DNA of 64,000 nt from Pseudomonadota bacterium (GTDB taxonomy: Bacteria > Pseudomonadota > Alphaproteobacteria > Geminicoccales > Geminicoccaceae), in assembly GCA_030549795.1 (NCBI GenBank), contig JAUQQO010000018.1:1-64000 (forward strand), given 5' to 3'. A program made the position numbers and the translations under genes. This document shows, piece after piece, positions 61,189-64,000 of this stretch (position 1 is its first letter; each line of letters opens with the position of its first letter). The notes under the pieces were generated by a model, which saw only the letters and a list, made by a program, of their open reading frames with translations, did no database searches and was not told where the DNA came from.

Positions 61189-62652
61189 TCAGAGTGAGGA
61201 TTGCCGCGGTTCTGCCGGCAGCGGTTGCGGGCAAGCGCTCGCAAAAGCGTAACCGGCCCGCAACACGAGGGCATCGGCATATTTGGGGCCGACGATCTGC
61301 AGCCCCACCGGTAACCCCTCGCGCGTGAAGCCACAGGGGACCGTAAGCGCGGGTTGTTGGCCGAGATTGAAGGGCCAGGTCAAAGGCGTCCACTCCGTCC
61401 AGCGGCGATAGGGTCCGCCCGGGGGCACCTCGTGGCCGGCCGCAAAGGCCGCGATCGGCACGGTCGGGGTGAGAAGAAGATCGAACTCGGCGAAGAGGGC
61501 CTCGATGCGCGCAGCGAATGCCGCCCGCTCGAGATGCAGGCGGTGCAGCGCGAAGGCGTCGATCCGAGCTCCCTCCTCGGCGATCGCCCGCAAACCCGGA
61601 TCGAGGAGATGGTGACGCTCGGCGGGGATCTGGGCGACGAGATAAGCGGCGGCGGAAAACCACAGCCCTTCGAAGATCGACCGCGCATCGACAACGCCCG
61701 GGTCGCGCTCGATCACCCGCGCGCCGAGATCACGCACGACATCGAGCGCCTGTGCGAATACCGCCGCCACTTCGGGGTCGACCTTGGCATAGCCGAGGTC
61801 AAAGCTGGCGAGCACGGTTCGGCCTCTGATCCCGCCGGCGAGGCCGATGCGATAGTCCAGCTCTTGAGGCGGCAGCGCCGTCCAGTCGCGCCGGTCGGGT
61901 CGGGCAAGGACGTTGAGCATCAGCGCCGCGTCCTCGACCGTGCGTGTCATCGGGCCGACGTGCGCGAGGGTCCCGAACGGCGAGGGGGGCCAAAGCGGTA
62001 CGCGGCCGAAGGTCGGTTTCAAGCCGACGATCCCCGTAAACGCCGCCGGGATGCGGATCGAGCCGCCACCGTCGGAGCCCTGGTGCAGGGCCCCCATGCC
62101 GAGCGCGGCGGCGACCGCTGCTCCACCCGAAGAACCGCCCGCTGTGCGGGAGAGGTCCCAAGGGTTGCGGGCGATCTGGCCGAGCGGATTGTCGGTGACA
62201 CCCTTCCAGCCGAACTCGGGGGTGGTGGTCTTGCCCAAGAGCACCGCCCCGGCCTCCCGCAGGCGGGCGACAGCGGGAGCATCCTCGCTGTCGGGAGCGG
62301 CTCCTTCGGTGGTGCGGCTGCCGCGGCGGGTGACCGAACCGCGCTGGAGCGTGAGATCCTTCACCGTTGCCGGAACGCCGTCGAGCGGCCCCATGGGACA
62401 GCCGCGCTGCCAGCGTTCTTCTGACGCGCGGGCGCTTGCGAGCGCTCCTTCCTCGTCGACCCAGGCGAAGGCGCCCACCTGGGGATCGAAGCGGTGGATG
62501 CGCGCAAGACAGGCTTGGGTGACCTCAACAGGGGAAAGCGTTCGGCGTCGAAACGCGCAGAGCAGTTCGCAGGCGGACCAGAGTGCAGGATCGCTCAAAG
62601 GCAAGGGACTGGGCTCCAGGCTGTGCTCGTCGCCAGCGCCCAACGGTAGCAC
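61189..62652 (-). CDS. Amidase signature-family hydrolase
   Basis: The 487-residue protein has the Ser-cisSer-Lys triad of the family, with Lys in VPATVKDLTLQ, cis-Ser in SRTAGGSSGGAAVA and Ser in GSDGGGSIRIPAA. The C-terminal PALTVPCGFTREGLPVGLQIVGP is diagnostic. Substrates are amides of unknown type; resemblance to aspartyl/glutamyl amidotransferase GatA is general only, and no GatB/C is adjacent. Start at GTG 62652 has a weak ribosome site. It lies 96 bp upstream of quiC1 on the same strand. Confidence 0.88.
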   Translation of the reverse strand: MLPLGAGDEHSLEPSPLPLSDPALWSACELLCAFRRRTLSPVEVTQACLARIHRFDPQVGAFAWVDEEGALASARASEERWQRGCPMGPLDGVPATVKDLTLQRGSVTRRGSRTTEGAAPDSEDAPAVARLREAGAVLLGKTTTPEFGWKGVTDNPLGQIARNPWDLSRTAGGSSGGAAVAAALGMGALHQGSDGGGSIRIPAAFTGIVGLKPTFGRVPLWPPSPFGTLAHVGPMTRTVEDAALMLNVLARPDRRDWTALPPQELDYRIGLAGGIRGRTVLASFDLGYAKVDPEVAAVFAQALDVVRDLGARVIERDPGVVDARSIFEGLWFSAAAYLVAQIPAERHHLLDPGLRAIAEEGARIDAFALHRLHLERAAFAARIEALFAEFDLLLTPTVPIAAFAAGHEVPPGGPYRRWTEWTPLTWPFNLGQQPALTVPCGFTREGLPVGLQIVGPKYADALVLRAGYAFASACPQPLPAEPRQSSL

Positions 62653-62774
62653 CTGAGGCCGAGAAGGAGGTCAGGCGCTGCGGGCACGCGACGGCGTTAA
62701 CGATAGCGCAAGGAAAAGATGGTGAAATGGGGCGAGGGCCGGATCGGCCGGCCCGTGCGATCGGAGTGGCTCCG

Positions 62775-63092
62775 ATGGCCCAAATCCTCGCTTGGATGGC
62801 GCTTTGCACTTTCTTCCTCGGCGCGCAGGCAGCGGCTCAACCCGCCGCGCCGTTCGCCCGCATCCTCTGCCACGACTACAAGGAAATCGCCCGCGAGCTC
62901 AAAAGCCGCTACGAAGAGGTCCCGGTCTCACTCGGGTTGCAAAGCAACGGCCATCTCGTGCAAGTCTTCGCTTCGCCGAGAACGGGTAGCTGGACGATCC
63001 TAAGCGTAGCTCCCGACGGCACCGGCTGCGTGCTCGCAGCCGGCCAGAGGTGGGAGATCTTGCCCATACCCTCGATCGACCCACCTGCCTGA
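62775..63092 (+). CDS. Small exported protein, hypothetical
   Basis: The ATG at 62775 begins a signal peptide (MAQILAWMALCTFFLGAQAAA); the track start at 62583 lies in the divergent amidase gene. The product is 105 residues. The mature part includes FARILCHDYKEIARELKSRYEEVPVSLGLQ, GHLVQVFASPRTGSWTI and GTGCVLAAGQRWEIL, with two cysteines. Similar small secreted proteins occur in alphaproteobacteria, but I know no function. Confidence 0.7.
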   Translation: MAQILAWMALCTFFLGAQAAAQPAAPFARILCHDYKEIARELKSRYEEVPVSLGLQSNGHLVQVFASPRTGSWTILSVAPDGTGCVLAAGQRWEILPIPSIDPPA

Positions 63093-63576
63093 GGGGTGAT
63101 ATTGAAGCCGCGCTGCGATCTTCCCGTTGCGCGTGAAAACGCCCGTGCCGCGGCCACAAGCCTGGGCAGGCCGGGAACCACTGACCACAAGCGCGCCCGC
63201 CAGCAAGCGCGCGGGGCATGATGATGGATGATTGGGCGGCACCGGCTCGTGCCGGGCCCGAACCGAGGTCCCACAACCGCGCGAAGAATGTCCGCCCTTG
63301 CGCGCCATCCCTCGCGTGTCTGGTTTATTGCTCTCGACGGCTGCCGGCGGGCGGTCGCGCCTTCTGTGAGCGTCGCGCAAAAGCGCCTTTCCCCAAGCCT
63401 CTGAGCCGAAGCTGGAACACGCCGAGTCCCTTAGCGAGCGCCCCATCTTCCCTTTGCCGCCGCGCGAGGGCTAAGAAGTTTTGGCGTCGGGGAATGCGCG
63501 AAAAACGCCTGTGCGGGACGCGCGCCGCCGCTAGCGAAGGCGCGAACAGCCGCACACGGAGGCTGGACGAGGCGCG
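63093..63576. other. Gene-poor interval of about 480 bp
   Basis: I see no gene, tRNA or clear terminator here. Small track ORFs (62899, 63000, 63218) are shadows. The promoter of the following ligase-family gene is expected near the right end. Confidence 0.45.
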
Positions 63577-64000
63577 ATGCCGCTTCCTGTATTGCCCAGC
63601 GTCTATTCGCTCGTCGTGACGGGATCCGATCCCTTCGCGCGGGCCAAGGCGCAGGCATGCGAACGGGTCGAGGACGGGCTGCTCGTCCTCGCCGACCGCG
63701 CCGATCGCCTCCTGCTCGCACTTCTTCTTGAACCCGATCGACCCCGCAGCTCGAGCCTGCTCGTGTTCTATGCCCACGCCAATGCCGTGGGGGATGCGCT
63801 GGCCGCACTCCTGCCGCCGCTTCTGCCCGTGACCTTCGGCTGGCCGGCATCCGTGCTCGTCGACGGTGCGAATGTCGGCCGGCTGCGCCTTGCGATCGCC
63901 GATTGCGGCGGGAGCGAGGTTCCCCCCTGGCTCGTGCTCGGGATCGAGCTCGAGCTCGCCGGTGGCCCCGGGGAGCCGGGCGAGCGTCCAGAGCAAGCTG
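63577..64000 (+). CDS. Biotin/lipoate-protein ligase family protein (partial, 3' end off window)
   Basis: This gene is missing from the ORF track because it runs off the right edge. From the ATG at 63577 the frame stays open to 64000 (141 codons). MPLPVLPSVYSLVVTGSDPFARA, DRLLLALLLEPDRP, VGDALAALLPPLLPVTFGWP, LVDGANVGRLRLA and WLVLGIELEL resemble the N-terminal part of the biotin/lipoate A/B ligase-like, DUF4444 family found in alphaproteobacteria. The enzyme activity is not established and the active-site lysine segment is not visible in this fragment. Confidence 0.72.
   Translation, partial: MPLPVLPSVYSLVVTGSDPFARAKAQACERVEDGLLVLADRADRLLLALLLEPDRPRSSSLLVFYAHANAVGDALAALLPPLLPVTFGWPASVLVDGANVGRLRLAIADCGGSEVPPWLVLGIELELAGGPGEPGERPEQA

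Noticed and set aside
1-64000. CRISPR arrays, insertion sequences, prophage or rRNA genes
   Set aside because: I saw no repeat-spacer pattern, no transposase or phage gene and no rRNA-like stretch.

Overview
The window reads as one contiguous piece of a high-GC alphaproteobacterial chromosome. Supporting this are an NDUFS4-type complex I accessory subunit, alphaproteobacterial-style UvrA, SDH and Bpt proteins, an ethylmalonyl-CoA pathway pair (malyl-CoA lyase-like and mesaconyl-CoA hydratase), a class I PHB synthase, olsBA ornithine-lipid genes and a Sox cytochrome pair. An order near Rhodospirillales/Geminicoccales is my guess, not something the sequence proves. I saw no insertion sequence, prophage, CRISPR array or rRNA. 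There is one tRNA gene, tRNA-Arg(UCU).

Layout. 1-1.3 kb: soxA-soxX on the minus strand, with soxX cut by the window edge. 1.4-5.1 kb: divergent uvrA and ssb. 5.3-9.8 kb: a membrane-embedded spermidine-synthase-like protein, a DUF2905 protein, an RraA-family protein and an LDH2-family dehydrogenase. 10-13 kb: a GT2-GtrA fusion coupled to a GT39-like membrane glycosyltransferase. 13.2-16.2 kb: tRNA-Arg, NDUFS4-like, Nudix, stand-alone Lrp/AsnC sensor domain, DEAD-box helicase. 16.3-19 kb: isochorismatase-like hydrolase, alpha/beta hydrolase and a glutamine-synthetase paralogue that has lost nearly all of its metal ligands. 19-21.1 kb: thioesterase and TPP enzyme. 22.3-26.7 kb: bpt followed by the most interesting locus, a candidate RiPP operon. 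26.7-28.3 kb: a second TPP enzyme. 28.4-31.6 kb: znuA divergent from znuCB-zur across a Zur-box-like palindrome. 31.7-37.9 kb: ubiX, an OpgG/D paralogue, a HerA-like ATPase, two alpha/beta hydrolases and a small exported protein. 38.2-45.3 kb: mcl-like, mch, a FliK-like protein and sdhCDAB with a strong terminator. 45.3-52.5 kb: olsBA, GNAT, phaC, an OmpA-like lipoprotein, a FAH-family hydrolase and a small exported protein. 52.7-58.6 kb: osmoregulated glucan genes opgG-opgH, with a convergent NdvA-type glucan exporter. 59.2-64 kb: QuiC1-type 3-dehydroshikimate dehydratase, an amidase, a small exported protein and a partial biotin/lipoate-ligase-family gene.

The candidate new system (about 23.0-26.65 kb) has three genes and a terminator. 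The first encodes a 112-residue Cys-free protein whose C-terminal end carries two copies of PSGGKQRFA 20 residues apart. The nine codons of the two copies differ at four synonymous positions and at no non-synonymous position, so the peptide itself appears to be under selection. The second gene is a YcaO enzyme. The third overlaps it by 4 bp and encodes a single polypeptide in which a TfuA domain is fused to a clostripain-like C11 cysteine protease with its His/Cys dyad intact. YcaO plus TfuA is the known pair for backbone thioamidation, and C11 proteases usually cut after Arg/Lys, both of which are in the repeat. I infer a thioamidated peptide matured by a built-in protease. The function and product are unknown.

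Other points worth a second look are the glutamine-synthetase pseudoenzyme, the Zur-box-like palindrome ending 2 bp before the znuC start codon, the pairing of OpgGH with an NdvA-type exporter plus a second OpgG/D elsewhere, and an orphan terminator-like hairpin in the 58.6-59.2 kb gap.
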